A DNA stretch of 64,000 bases from positions 1 through 64,000 of the forward strand of contig FWCC01000072.1 of assembly GCA_900169235.1 (NCBI GenBank). Direction: 5' to 3'. Of the stretch, positions 1-9,964 are shown piece by piece (the stretch's first letter is position 1; each line of letters starts with the position of its first letter). This DNA comes from Zarea fungicola. Its lineage: Eukaryota > Ascomycota > Sordariomycetes > Hypocreales > Cordycipitaceae. Under the pieces are notes generated by a model, which did not search any database, was not told the origin of the DNA, and was given only the letters and a program-made list of their open reading frames with translations. The position numbers and the translations under genes are program-made.

Positions 1-1878
1 GGGCGTCGCCCGATGCTGACCCTACCTTACGCACAGATCAATGTTTAACGCATATTCTAATTGTATTCTGCTCTATATTCTCTGTATCGTTGGCTTTCTT
101 TTCCCTCCCGGCGGTGTACTTCGCCAGCATACATAGATAGCTCAGTAATTGTCCCGTCGGCCCTGCCATTGAGAAATGTAGTTTGCCTTTGTTAATAATC
201 GTCAATATTAGTCAATATCTGCCGCAATTGATGAGGCAGCGCTTTGTTGGCTATTGCTCTTACATGTTTTCGTTCTGTTTTTTTTTAATTCGGAGCAATT
301 GCTTTCCACTGCGTATACATAGCTCAGTTCTAACCTACACGGCAGCACTCCCTGCCAAGGTTCGGCCAACCACAATGGGCCACACTATTTTATGTTCCTT
401 CTTCTCTCAATTTGTTCTACAGTATGTGCCTTCATGGACTGTATCTTGACTAGCTTGCTCTCGCATCGTTCCGTGAAACAAATTGCAGCAAAGGTGCACG
501 ATCAAGCGCCTCCTCAGTTGTCTGTCGCCAGTCACGAATGGTCTTGCAAGATCTGCGTCAATACACTACGTGGCGGGAAACGAGGCGGTGCTAAAATAAG
601 TCTTGGGAAACCCTGATGTACAAGCGGCATGGCTTGTCAGCTCCTTAATTGAAATGCCATGCTTGGGGTTTTGCGATATTCGGCTAATATTATCAGAATG
701 CTGGCTTGCACCGTTCTCATCAGTGCTACTGAATGTGGCACGCCATTTCCTTCCCAGTCCATGCTGTTGATCGGACTACGTTGCATGAACTGAACCCCAA
801 CCACCCGTCTTCATATTCACGTATTGGTAATTCGCCCATATGTGTGGCTAGGGTTATTTCCCATGGCGACAGGGGCAATACGAAATCCGCCACCCCATCG
901 TCCTTCGCCCCGCCGCGGAAGGAGGTCAGAGCCCGCAGGCACTTCATAAAATAACAGTTCACTAATAATGTAAATCACGACCTACCATATCCATCCAACC
1001 ATATCTTCTTGCCTGTCTGTATTTTCGTCCCCATTCTAGTACTCCGTAATTATTTACTTTTAATTATGGTCTAGCCCATAATTTTCTCGTTTCGCGACTG
1101 TAATAAGCCAGTCATCCTTCGTTTGACGACTTGACCGCTAGTTGTATCCATGGGCTGGTTGGCACTCTCTGGAGGCTCTTCTGCTCCATGCATTCTTTCT
1201 TTCCGGAACAGTGACTCGCATGCATCGAAGCTCGACACGATTTCCCAAGAGAAGCATGCTATGACTCGAGAAGGCATCTACCAGTAGGCGTCGTCGCCGT
1301 CGACATATCGAGACCAGCGCGAGGGGACGCGCCCGGTACTTGCCGGGCGGGCCGGTAAGTACCGGGCGGGCCAGTTTGCTAATGTATGTACGTGACAATG
1401 CCTGCACTCCCATCGTTATTGCCTCATCGCTGGAATACATCACAAGCCTAAAGTCTACAAATTGCACATTTAACTGGGAGCCGTGGCTTTCATGCCACCT
1501 CTGCCCCTGGGAGCGGAATTAGCAATGCTAAACCAGGTTCACCAATCTCCTGCATATAATAGAACCTCGCGCAATAGTATAAGCTCAAGTTTTGCTCTAT
1601 ACAGAGAGGAATATGTCTATGATTGTGTTCCACTTCCGGCATTTTTTAAACCCAACTGTACGACACAGAGCATTATGCACTTGAGAGCTCACAATGCAGT
1701 ATACTCCGGTATTGAATACAAGAAAACAAAGTGATTTGACCAACGCCTAGCTATTACTGAAGCAGGTTGCCAAAAAGACAGCCAGTCGAATGAACGATAC
1801 CTAGAGAGTGTCATGATTACCATTTATACTATATTAAAAAATTTCCAATAATGATTTTTGGGCGTTCGCATTCTGCCC
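1..1878. other. Gene-poor left flank
   Basis: No reading frame here has a convincing protein character; the open frames are short and low in complexity. The stretch is mixed in composition and holds one GC-rich inverted repeat (1332-1366, listed separately) and a TACTCCGTA motif at about 1040. It lies downstream of the membrane-protein gene that ends at 1879. Confidence 0.6.
1332..1366. repeat. GC-rich near-perfect inverted repeat (hairpin)
   Basis: The left arm CCCGGTACTTGCCGG (1332-1346) pairs with the right arm CCGGTAAGTACCGGG (1352-1366) at 14 of 15 positions across a 5-nt loop. The CGGGCGGGCC unit also follows both arms as a direct repeat. No gene overlaps it. It could be a cruciform or protein-binding site, or debris of a mobile element; nothing in the sequence decides between these. 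Confidence 0.8.
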
Positions 1879-3615
1879 TTAAATATCCAGCATACTGCGC
1901 ACTTGTTGCGGCGGAGCAGACAGCGAGTGAGTCGTAGATGTGCTGTTCGTCCTGTGCGCCGACTCCGGTCTGTGTGATTCATGGCGACCTCTAGATTGAT
2001 CCGAGTACGCTGGTGGCGGACCGTCTTCGAAGAGCTCTGCCTCACGGCGGACTCGTGCAGCGTCGGCCTCGTTGTTGGGGAATAAGACGCTCGCAGCAGC
2101 CTGCATGACACGTTCATTTTGTCTCCGCTGCGACTTGCCGTCGTATCGAGGCAGTGGTGTAGTGCCAGACTGTGACTGGTTGTTCATAATATCCCTGACG
2201 CCAGCCCTGTCAACACGCGGATTATCAGAGTTGCGTCTGGGCAGACTGGGAAGTTCAATGCCATCATCCACAGCCATACGAAGCGCTTCTTGGCGGATAT
2301 GCCGTTCCATATCATTCTCCTCTCTCCGGCCGATACCGCGCTCCCCTCCAACTTCCTGCACATTTCTCAGGATGCGCTCGCGGAAAGAGAGCTGCTGGCT
2401 CTCCGCCCCACGTCGCCACCATGCGGGCTTCTTGACTAGACCGAGATCATGATCAATAGCCTGTCCACGCTCACGACGCTGACGGATTAGCTCCTTGTCC
2501 TCATTCGCATTGGCAAAGCCATAGATGACCTGGATAAGCATAATTGCCAAGGACGGCCCAAAGCCCCAACCGAATTGAACAGCAATAACGCCATGGAATC
2601 GAAGCAGTGACAACTCCCAGTTAAACGACTGATAGATCTGATATGCGATGAGGGCTCCATTGAGGGGAATAATGAGCACAAATCGGAGCGGGATAGATGA
2701 TAGTAGGCCGACAGACTTGTTCAGCAGACCCCGGTTTCGCGGCTTGTAATGAAGAATAGAATGACGGAGCGAGTAGAGAATCGTCAGCCATGATACTACA
2801 AGGCAGAAGGCGGCGGCCTTGAATCGAGCACTGGTTGCCGCGGGAATGGCAATGGCAGCAGTTTGCTCAGGAGAGCGCTGCATCTCGAGGAAAGTCCAGC
2901 TCCTAGGCACCGATAGGAAGAAGTTAAGCCAAGTCCAGAAGTAGAACCACATGGGGAGCCAGAATTCGGTTTTCGATCGCCTGTCATCCTGTGACAAAAT
3001 AAACGGGTTTGGGTCAATGAATTGGCGTTCCTGCCAGCTGCCCCAGTGTCTAACCGCCTCCCATACCAGTGCTGTTGTGCCTTGACAGATCAGAAACCAA
3101 AAGAAGCACATGATGACGATTGGCAGTTCCTGGACGTGGTAGCGGTCGACGTCGACGTTAACAAAGAGACTGATAAGTGCACAGGCGGATACAAAGCATG
3201 CCCAGTACCACTGCCACCTCCGACCGATTGGGAAGAATCGCTTTGATTGGGGGAGATATGTCTTTCCGTGTTTCGTCAAAACGGTAACCGTCAGCACGAG
3301 GGCAATGCCGTAAGCGACCGCAAACGCGATGCCAGTGTAGCCACGCGCAGCGATGGGGTCTACGGCATGGTAGCAAGACGTCGCGTTGACAAAAGTGCCG
3401 TTGGGGAAAAGCTCAACCGGCTGGTACGGCTGGAAGGTGAGGTAGCAATTGGAGCCGTTGGATATTGTCTGGTTGCTGTAAAGCGTATAGTTGAAATGAT
3501 CCAACGTCGATAGCGGGAAGAAGACTCCGCCTAGTACAGTCTCATTCTTTCCATTTCCCGCATCAGGCCAGGGCGACACGTCTCTGGCGACGAGGAAGTG
3601 AGATAATTCAGGCAT
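1879..3615 (-). CDS. Fungal polytopic membrane protein, DUF2434-type
   Basis: This is one uninterrupted 578-residue frame. The first roughly 85 residues are predicted to be non-cytosolic and carry at least six N-glycosylation sequons (NET, NYT, NQT, NGS, NGT, NAT). About seven hydrophobic segments follow between residues 90 and 375, for example around AVAYGIALVLTVTVL, FVSACALISLFV and FGPSLAIMLIQVIYGF. A charged, Ser/Arg-rich cytosolic tail with PPxY-like and short proline motifs completes the protein. The layout matches the fungus-specific family I know as DUF2434, whose function is unknown. It is divergent from COG5, with 746 bp between the two starts. The start is the first Met of the frame. 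The family assignment comes from memory of its signature, not from a search. Confidence 0.75.
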   Translation of the reverse strand: MPELSHFLVARDVSPWPDAGNGKNETVLGGVFFPLSTLDHFNYTLYSNQTISNGSNCYLTFQPYQPVELFPNGTFVNATSCYHAVDPIAARGYTGIAFAVAYGIALVLTVTVLTKHGKTYLPQSKRFFPIGRRWQWYWACFVSACALISLFVNVDVDRYHVQELPIVIMCFFWFLICQGTTALVWEAVRHWGSWQERQFIDPNPFILSQDDRRSKTEFWLPMWFYFWTWLNFFLSVPRSWTFLEMQRSPEQTAAIAIPAATSARFKAAAFCLVVSWLTILYSLRHSILHYKPRNRGLLNKSVGLLSSIPLRFVLIIPLNGALIAYQIYQSFNWELSLLRFHGVIAVQFGWGFGPSLAIMLIQVIYGFANANEDKELIRQRRERGQAIDHDLGLVKKPAWWRRGAESQQLSFRERILRNVQEVGGERGIGRREENDMERHIRQEALRMAVDDGIELPSLPRRNSDNPRVDRAGVRDIMNNQSQSGTTPLPRYDGKSQRRQNERVMQAAASVLFPNNEADAARVRREAELFEDGPPPAYSDQSRGRHESHRPESAHRTNSTSTTHSLSAPPQQVRSMLDI

Positions 3616-4361
3616 CTGCGTCGTTTTTTCTCGGCGCGTTGTTGGAGGAATGTCGTCGGCTCAAAAGAATTGTTCGCACGACGGACCAGTGTTTGCACTG
3701 TGGCGACGATAGCAGCTTCTGCAATCACGTTAATTGGTGAAGTCAACCATGCAAGGTCGAGGATAGTGCTACATAAAAAATGCAGTGTCAGCGCAAAGGG
3801 AGATGGATGAAACCGCCAGTGAGGGCGTGAACGTATTTTTTTTTTTACAATGCTGACGCGGAACTCGCGGAGATGGCTGGATCGGACGGACACCGGCAGC
3901 GCCGTCGACAAAATTGTGGAATTTTGGGCGGTCTTACGACGAGTGCATACCTAGGCGCAATTAAATGGCTCGCCCGGCCACGGCGAAGAGATGATACTGG
4001 CTCAATGACCTCACAAGCTGAACAATATTACAGCGCTCCGGGGCACATTGCTAGTCCGAAACAGGTTAGCGACTCGAAACAAAACAGCATGACTTCGTCA
4101 GTAGTAGTGTGGGCAGACCAGTGGCATTCGGCTGCTTCGCAGTCGCCAGGCCAATAATTTTTGAGCCACGTCACCGCGGAACCAAACGGGATTCGAAGGG
4201 CTGCAACGGTACACCACAGTGTTGTTCTACGACTTATGCCGTTTTCCGGTTTCCGTTATCGATTTGCAGCCTTGCGGGGCCGTGCCAGCAGCTTCGAAAC
4301 GCCAATGAGCAGTTGTTCCTGTATACGCTGTTATTAAATTGCTTGAAATTGCGACAATATC
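3616..4361. promoter_or_regulatory. Divergent intergenic region, DUF2434 protein / COG5
   Basis: These 746 bp lie between two divergently transcribed genes and should hold both promoters. An 11-nt T run near 3835-3845 is the only obvious simple feature. I see no gene. Confidence 0.5.
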
Positions 4362-5705
4362 ATGGCCGCAGCAACAGGTTCGCGCCCGGCGAGTCCCCAC
4401 GACGACAACGAGCCTTCATACATAGATTACGAAACTTTTCTCTCGCCCGACTTTTCAGCGACGTCGTTTGCCAATTCTCTTGTGCTGGCCACAAACAACG
4501 CACAGGATTCACCTTTGGATCTTTCGACTCCCCTCTCCCGTGTCCTCTTTGATGCGCAAGAAATTGATTCACACATCGACCTCTTGACAACACGATCAGC
4601 CATACCATTATTCGAGCATACAAACTCGCAAACAAAAGCCAGTAAGCGAATAATAAACGAACTGGATGCACAGATAAGCAGCCTCAACGATAGTTATCGG
4701 CAGCTGGAAAAGGAAGTCATTGATAAGCATGCCGAAGCAGAAGAGGTTCGACAAGTCGCACTCCGGCTGTGGGAGACTTTTGCGCTAGCTCAGTCTGTCG
4801 CTCGATGTCTGCAATTGGGCAAGACGTTGGAGATTCAGACAGGAGAGCTTGGCGCCGCAGGTCTTGACCAAGACCACACCGCTCTTGTGCGTTGCTCGTA
4901 CACAATCTTGTCGCTTCGAGAGATTCTGGATAGCAGGGCACCTGGCGAGGAAGGTCACGGACTGCAAAAAGTCGACGCTATCCGAGGCCTGCAAGATTCC
5001 GTGATAAGTCCAGTCGAAAGGTCAGTTCGTGAAACCTCTGAACGATTCATCCGCGAGTTTCACGTACCTACGAACATGTCCTTCACTCAAGGGGAACAAG
5101 CCAGAGCAAGGCTAGTATCCGCACTGACTGCACTATATCTATTGTCACCAATGTCGGGCGGGAAACCTGACAAATGGACTCCCCGCTTGCTAGTCCAGGC
5201 ACTGGATACATATATAAGATCATCCCTGCAGACGAGCATCACGACTCTAGCTCGCTCGCTCGGTCAGCTTTCTAGCCTCGACAGGGCTCTTGCCGAAGTT
5301 ACAATCAAGTGCCAGACAATAGTCGCACTAGAACTTGTTCTTGAGGGACTAAAGCCACCTTCGCACCCTTTGCTGCAAGGCTCGCATCAATCACATTTGC
5401 CCTCCTTCTTGCAGCCCTTGTTAGCTCAGCTCGAGACGGGCTCCTTGGCATCATATTTCTGGCGCACAATGGCGGGCAGTCTCTCCACGCGTGTGCAAGA
5501 CATTGTTAACCGTGGTGGTGCTGTTGCACGAACACTCAAGGCCAGCAAAAATAATGTCGGTGACTCTATCAGACAAGCCGTAAACCGCGGCTCCCAACTG
5601 CCTACAGCATTTGCTGGGCCAAAGGCTAAGGCCAAGGCAGACACCAATTGGGATAGAGAAATTGCCGTCATGGTTGGAAGTGTAGTCAATAATCTAGGAA
5701 GATGA
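4362..5705 (+). CDS. COG5: Conserved oligomeric Golgi complex subunit 5
   Basis: A single-exon gene of 447 residues. COG5 is part of lobe B of the COG tethering complex, which captures retrograde vesicles at the Golgi. The N-terminal part (about 20-150) has the family layout: a YIDYETFLSPDFS segment, then a long helical stretch around INELDAQISSLNDSYRQLEKE predicted to form a coiled coil. Further helices run to the C-terminus. The length fits fungal COG5 (roughly 400-450 residues) and is about half that of the animal protein. The start ATG is preceded by an AT-rich leader and is the first in frame. Homology is judged from motif and length; I am fairly sure. Confidence 0.85.
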   Translation: MAAATGSRPASPHDDNEPSYIDYETFLSPDFSATSFANSLVLATNNAQDSPLDLSTPLSRVLFDAQEIDSHIDLLTTRSAIPLFEHTNSQTKASKRIINELDAQISSLNDSYRQLEKEVIDKHAEAEEVRQVALRLWETFALAQSVARCLQLGKTLEIQTGELGAAGLDQDHTALVRCSYTILSLREILDSRAPGEEGHGLQKVDAIRGLQDSVISPVERSVRETSERFIREFHVPTNMSFTQGEQARARLVSALTALYLLSPMSGGKPDKWTPRLLVQALDTYIRSSLQTSITTLARSLGQLSSLDRALAEVTIKCQTIVALELVLEGLKPPSHPLLQGSHQSHLPSFLQPLLAQLETGSLASYFWRTMAGSLSTRVQDIVNRGGAVARTLKASKNNVGDSIRQAVNRGSQLPTAFAGPKAKAKADTNWDREIAVMVGSVVNNLGR

Positions 5706-5974
5706 AACATAAACAACATAATAGATCAACTCCCAAGGTCTACAGCCTCTCATGATAAAATGCCTTCAATAACAAGTAATGTACATCGGCGGTTGGTGGA
5801 GTAGCTGCCAACCAGATTCAGCATCAAGCCACTTTTGCCCCACCATACGAACCCCTCTAACAACTACGTACTTTGGTACTGCACTCCGGATTCCCTCAAC
5901 TCGCTCCTAACCTTCATCTTTCACCCTTCAAAACGCAACCTAAATCTTTACTATTCATACTCATACTCATAACC

Positions 5975-7162
5975 ATGGCACCCAATCAGGGCTTAGTCCA
6001 CCTCAAGGAATACGACATTAAAGATAGCAATGTCGAGCTGATTGGAACCGACATTGACCATCAAGTCAAGTACAAGTCGGCTTCTGAGGAGCCAGCCTGG
6101 GAGGCTGTCGGTGCTGTGCCTGGTCTATTCATCTGGCGCATCGAAAATTTCCAAGTCGTACCGTGGCCTAAAGATAAATATGGGCAATTCTATGATGGCG
6201 ATAGCTTCATCATTCTACATTCCTTCAAAGTAGGCAGCAAAGATGGCTCTGAGAAACTAGGCCACGAGATCTTCTTTTGGCTCGGCAGCCATACAACGCA
6301 GGACGAGGCCGGAACCGCTGCCTACAAGACTGTCGAATTAGATGAGTTTCTCCATGGCAATGCCTCCCAGCATCGTGAGGTGCAATCAGCTCCTTCTGAC
6401 GAATTCCTTGCCCTGTTCCCACGCATTTCCATACGCTCAGGTGGCGTTCGCTCTGGCTTCAGACATGTAGAGGAAGCTGCCAAGGAGGATATCACAACGT
6501 TACTTCGCGTCTTTAAAACCCCTAGAGAGAATGTTTCTAACGGAATCGTTGTTCACGAGGTCGCTCCCACATGGCACAGCCTCGATGATGGCGATGTATT
6601 TATCCTCGACAAGGGCGACAAGATCTGGGTCTGGCAGGGTAAGAAATGCAGTCCCATGGAAAAAGCCAAAGCCGCCCAGGTAGTACATGACATGACTTTG
6701 GCTAAACATGTTGACGTCGAGGTTGTTGCGCAAGCAGAGTCACGGTCGCGTCGGGTGGTTGACCTTCTTGGCGGCGACGCTTCAACGCCGCACGAGGGCT
6801 TCCAACAAGAGCGGCCTATCGCGTCTGGCAATAAGGTCTCAGTCTCCTCAGGGCGATCGAAGAAGCTATACAGACTTAGCGATGCATCTGGCCAGTTATC
6901 TTTTGATCTCGTCAGGGATGGAAGCGTCACAGCGGCTGACTTGGACGGCAATGATGTCTTCCTCTTCGACAGTGGGAGAGCCGTCTGGGTTTGGGAAGGG
7001 CAGGCTGCAAGCCGAGCAGAGAAGGCACAGTGGCTGAGAGTTGCGCAAGCATATATCCGCCATCTAGAGGGCCAGTTGTCGACCCAAACTCACCTCATTC
7101 CCCTGGCCAAGGTTAACCAAGGCAACGAAAGCCGGGCCTTCCAGCAAGCCATTGCAGCATAA
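5975..7162 (+). CDS. Gelsolin-repeat actin-binding protein (fragmin/severin-like)
   Basis: The open frame begins at 5873, but I place the start at 5975 (context AACCATGGC), giving 395 residues; the 34 upstream codons look like leader. Three gelsolin repeats are visible: about 45-150 (GLFIWRIENF then YDGDSFIILHS), about 185-275 (DDGDVFILDKGDKIWVWQG) and about 300-385 (DGNDVFLFDSGRAVWVWEG). Each carries the D-G-D-x-[FV]-I/L strand and the W-x-G turn typical of the fold. Three-repeat proteins of this kind (severin, fragmin) cap and sever actin filaments in a calcium-dependent way; that role is inferred from the family. The gene converges on the GFA protein, with 194 bp between the stop codons. 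Confidence 0.88.
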   Translation: MAPNQGLVHLKEYDIKDSNVELIGTDIDHQVKYKSASEEPAWEAVGAVPGLFIWRIENFQVVPWPKDKYGQFYDGDSFIILHSFKVGSKDGSEKLGHEIFFWLGSHTTQDEAGTAAYKTVELDEFLHGNASQHREVQSAPSDEFLALFPRISIRSGGVRSGFRHVEEAAKEDITTLLRVFKTPRENVSNGIVVHEVAPTWHSLDDGDVFILDKGDKIWVWQGKKCSPMEKAKAAQVVHDMTLAKHVDVEVVAQAESRSRRVVDLLGGDASTPHEGFQQERPIASGNKVSVSSGRSKKLYRLSDASGQLSFDLVRDGSVTAADLDGNDVFLFDSGRAVWVWEGQAASRAEKAQWLRVAQAYIRHLEGQLSTQTHLIPLAKVNQGNESRAFQQAIAA

Positions 7163-7356
7163 ATTGGTGGCCACAGTTTGGACTGTCACTTGCAAGCAAA
7201 AGGAAGATTGGTATCACTATAAATCGCATTTCATTCATAAACCTTTCCTCGAGCAATCGCGGTGTGCACTCTCATGATCAGAAGATAATTCTAGTAGACG
7301 AGACAATGGCCACAAAAGACTTCTTGTGGACAAGAATCCCTCTAAAAATGCAAAAC

Positions 7357-7785
7357 CTATGGTGGTGGAGATTCTCTGGCACTGCCATCTGGTACAGCAA
7401 CGATTGCCGATCTCGTCCATATGTGTTTTGCGCCTGTAACATTGAGTCCTTCCACTGCTCCGCCTTTAATAGAGATTGAATTCCCAAAGGAGCCGTCTGG
7501 TAGTTTTGTAATATGTGCAATTCTGACACCGCACGCGTTGCAAAAGTAACACTGCAGCACGCCACCTGACTTGGAGGGCCTCGACCACATTTGCAAATGT
7601 GCCATGACATCTGCCGGCGGCGGCCATGTACCCTCGGTAGGAAAGATAGCCGAGACTCCAAATGCCGATGAGGATTGCTTACGACACTCCAGGCAGTGGC
7701 AAAAATAGACTTCTTGTGGTACATGGTGTGATGCTGTAAAGTCTATCACGCCGCACTGACAGAGGATGCGCATACCTGCAGACAT
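7357..7785 (-). CDS. GFA-domain zinc protein (CENP-V/GFA fold)
   Basis: The frame extends upstream to 7971, but the extension is a hydrophobic, unlikely sequence. I choose the Met at 7785, giving 142 residues (7773 is an alternative). Cysteines follow the GFA pattern: C9-x-C11, C29-x-C31-x2-C34 and C82-x2-C85, which bind structural and catalytic zinc. The family includes glutathione-dependent formaldehyde-activating enzymes and CENP-V-like proteins. Most fungal members have no proven substrate, so I would not call it a formaldehyde enzyme. The gene is short, lies in reverse orientation between gelsolin and the EI24-like gene, and shows no intron. Confidence 0.8.
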   Translation of the reverse strand: MSAGMRILCQCGVIDFTASHHVPQEVYFCHCLECRKQSSSAFGVSAIFPTEGTWPPPADVMAHLQMWSRPSKSGGVLQCYFCNACGVRIAHITKLPDGSFGNSISIKGGAVEGLNVTGAKHIWTRSAIVAVPDGSARESPPP

Positions 7786-8349
7786 GATAGTGATGAGATT
7801 TTTGCGAAGAAGAAGTATGGTTGTTACACGAGAAATATATAGCAGTATGGAGCAGCTGATGGAGAAGAATGCCACAAGTTGCAGGGCCGCCAGATTTATT
7901 AAATAGTGGCGGAGGCACGCTGCACAGTTGTTTGTAACGTGAAGCGCCTTGAACAGTTGACCAACGCCCACTTCAGCGCTGCTAGCGTTTTATGTCCACA
8001 TAGTGCTCGCTATCATTTGTTGCTTTACCACATACAGGTTTGTACTGGAAACAGGGTTGTATAGATGCAAGGTATTTTCCCTATTTTCACTTCAATTCCT
8101 TTATTTATTTTTATATACCTTTCGTCAAACTCGATAAATAGCGCACAGTTGTCTGGCCATCGACAAGTTCTGAACGGTGCTTTCTCCGCCGGATGCATGC
8201 CGTCTGTGGAGCCGCTCGAATGACGTACCGCGCGACATATGCAGCCAGTGCGCAAGCGTAATAACTCCTTACTCACCTTCAGCTTAACAAGTAACCCTCA
8301 CCAGCTTCTTCCTCGCCAACGGTCTCGACGATAACCATAACTGGTCGCC
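7786..8349. promoter_or_regulatory. Divergent intergenic region, GFA protein / EI24-like gene
   Basis: These 564 bp lie between divergent starts. There is an AT-rich, T-run-rich segment at 8070-8125. I see no gene or RNA. Confidence 0.45.
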
Positions 8350-9235
8350 ATGGATTCTTTTATATCTTCTAGACCAGTCTCATACGTACGCAGGGCCGTC
8401 TCTGCCGCTTCCTATCCCCTGCATGGCATCTGGTACTTTAGCCGAGCAAGGGAGTTTTGGCCTCTGTTGCTCGGCCGCCTGATTCCTCTTTCGCTAATAT
8501 CCCTGGTCGTCTACTTTATTCTATTTACTTTTGCATTTCTACCCCAGTTTGCCTTTTTGGCCATATTCCATGGATGGGGTGCCTGGGTAAATGCCCTGGT
8601 TCTAACGCTGGGGGAAGGGTATTTTATTACGCAGATTTTGTATGAGGGCTTCTTTGTCGATGAATGCCGTGTTGACGTCTACGATGTATGCTTTTATGGA
8701 CTTATTATAAGTGCTATTCATTCTAACACTTGACCAGGCCACTCTGATTCAGAATTCGCTTTCAGACTTGGTAGCTCCCCACCGTGTGTTGTATCCCGAT
8801 GCGCCGGACGCTGTTAAAGCTCTGGGCAAGCCGACAAGCCCTGCTATATACACGCCGTGGAGTATGATTCAAATTGTTGAGCTAGTTATGTTCCTACCTT
8901 TGAATCTGATTCCTTACGTTGGGACACCAGCCTTCATCTTGATTACTGGCGCGAGGCTCGGGAAGCTTGCTCATTATCGCTGGTTCCAACTTCGGGGTCT
9001 CTCCAAGGCAGAGCAAAAGAAAGAGCTCAAGCGCCTGAGTTGGGAGAACATATGGTTTGGCTTGGTTGCCATGGTTCTCGAGCTTATTCCTATCTTGTCT
9101 TTCTTCTTCCTCTTGACGACTTCGACGGGAGCTGCACTTTGGACCGTAAGAATGGAACAAGAGGCACGGCAGCGCGATCTGGAGGCATCGGCGGACCTCG
9201 CTGCACCTCCCCCGTATACGGATTCGGTAGTATGA
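8350..9235 (+). CDS. EI24/RRT8-like multi-pass membrane protein
   Basis: Two exons, 8350-8685 and 8738-9235. The 52-nt intron begins GTATGC, has TTCTAAC as branch site and ends CAG; the join is in phase 0 and gives 277 residues. Four hydrophobic regions are visible: LIPLSLISLVVYFILFTFAF near 45-65 and its continuation, a segment near VLTLGEGYFITQIL, one near VELVMFLPLNLIPYVGTPAF, and one near IWFGLVAMVLELIPILSFFF. The C-terminus carries APPPYTDSVV, a PPxY-type motif that could recruit a WW-domain ubiquitin ligase. The architecture resembles the EI24-domain/yeast RRT8-LDS group (lipid droplet or outer spore wall proteins). That assignment is moderate; a biochemical role cannot be read from the sequence. 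Confidence 0.78.
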
Positions 9236-9964
9236 AAATGGCTACAAGTGTTTTGGAATATGACAGTGACAAGCTGGATTACAAGCTGGCCAACGAAGAC
9301 GGTGTCCAGTTAAACAAGCCTTCTTGCTGCCGAATACGAGGCCACGGCTTAACGGAGCTCGGCTCCATGATAAATCAAACGGAAGTAAGTACCTGCCTCC
9401 TAAATATTTCGCTGTGTGCTTTAGTCTAGTCGCCAGTCCAATCGCGGCAATTCCAAGCCCTCGGATTAATATGCGAGAGTGTTCTAGCGTGTCTGCTAAT
9501 ACGGCTCTGTAACCAATTATTTTATACTTGTGCTTTGGACAGTTAGAAGCCATATTTCTAGCCATTGTTCTCCCTTTGCTGTTATATTATGGGTTTTGAG
9601 CTATTGGGCAGCCGGCACGTCGGTCCGTTCTGCCAGCTGCTGTCAGCTGTTGCCAGCTGGCGGAAGGCGAGCACCTGCCACATTTGAGCACCTTCTCTAC
9701 TTAAGTTGCTCTGCAAACAAGATTCTCTTCCCTTAAATTTTTTCTTCACTCGTGATTCCCAACTGTTGTCCTTCTTTCATCACCTGCATCGTCACTTTTC
9801 GTTCTTTCCTGCACCCTTCAGGTTTCAATTTCGGGACTTACTCTCTAAAGTTGTTGTAAGTTTCCTCGCATGTCTGGTTACATCAATCTAACTCTTTAGA
9901 CAGTAATATCCCCAGCCTTCTCACCCATCTTTGATCTGCGTATCACCAATTTGGCTATTCTGCG
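9236..9964. promoter_or_regulatory. Upstream region of the Ser/Thr-rich secreted protein
   Basis: A 729-bp spacer. Three CAGCTG hexamers lie within about 30 nt at 9635-9660. A pyrimidine-rich tract follows from about 9725 to 9850, as is usual just upstream of fungal start codons. No gene is seen. Confidence 0.45.

Noticed and set aside
1138..1467. 109-codon minus-strand open frame in the left flank
   Set aside because: It overlaps the GC-rich hairpin, has no recognisable motif, and an opposite-strand frame of similar quality exists.
2072..2452. 126-codon plus-strand frame opposite the DUF2434 gene
   Set aside because: Antisense shadow of a well-supported coding region.
5873..5974. 34-codon N-terminal extension of the gelsolin protein
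   Set aside because: The downstream ATG has a better context (AACCATGGC) and the extension looks like pyrimidine-rich leader.
7786..7971. N-terminal extension of the GFA protein from an upstream Met
   Set aside because: The 62 extra residues are hydrophobic and unlike GFA proteins; the conserved part starts right after the Met at 7785.
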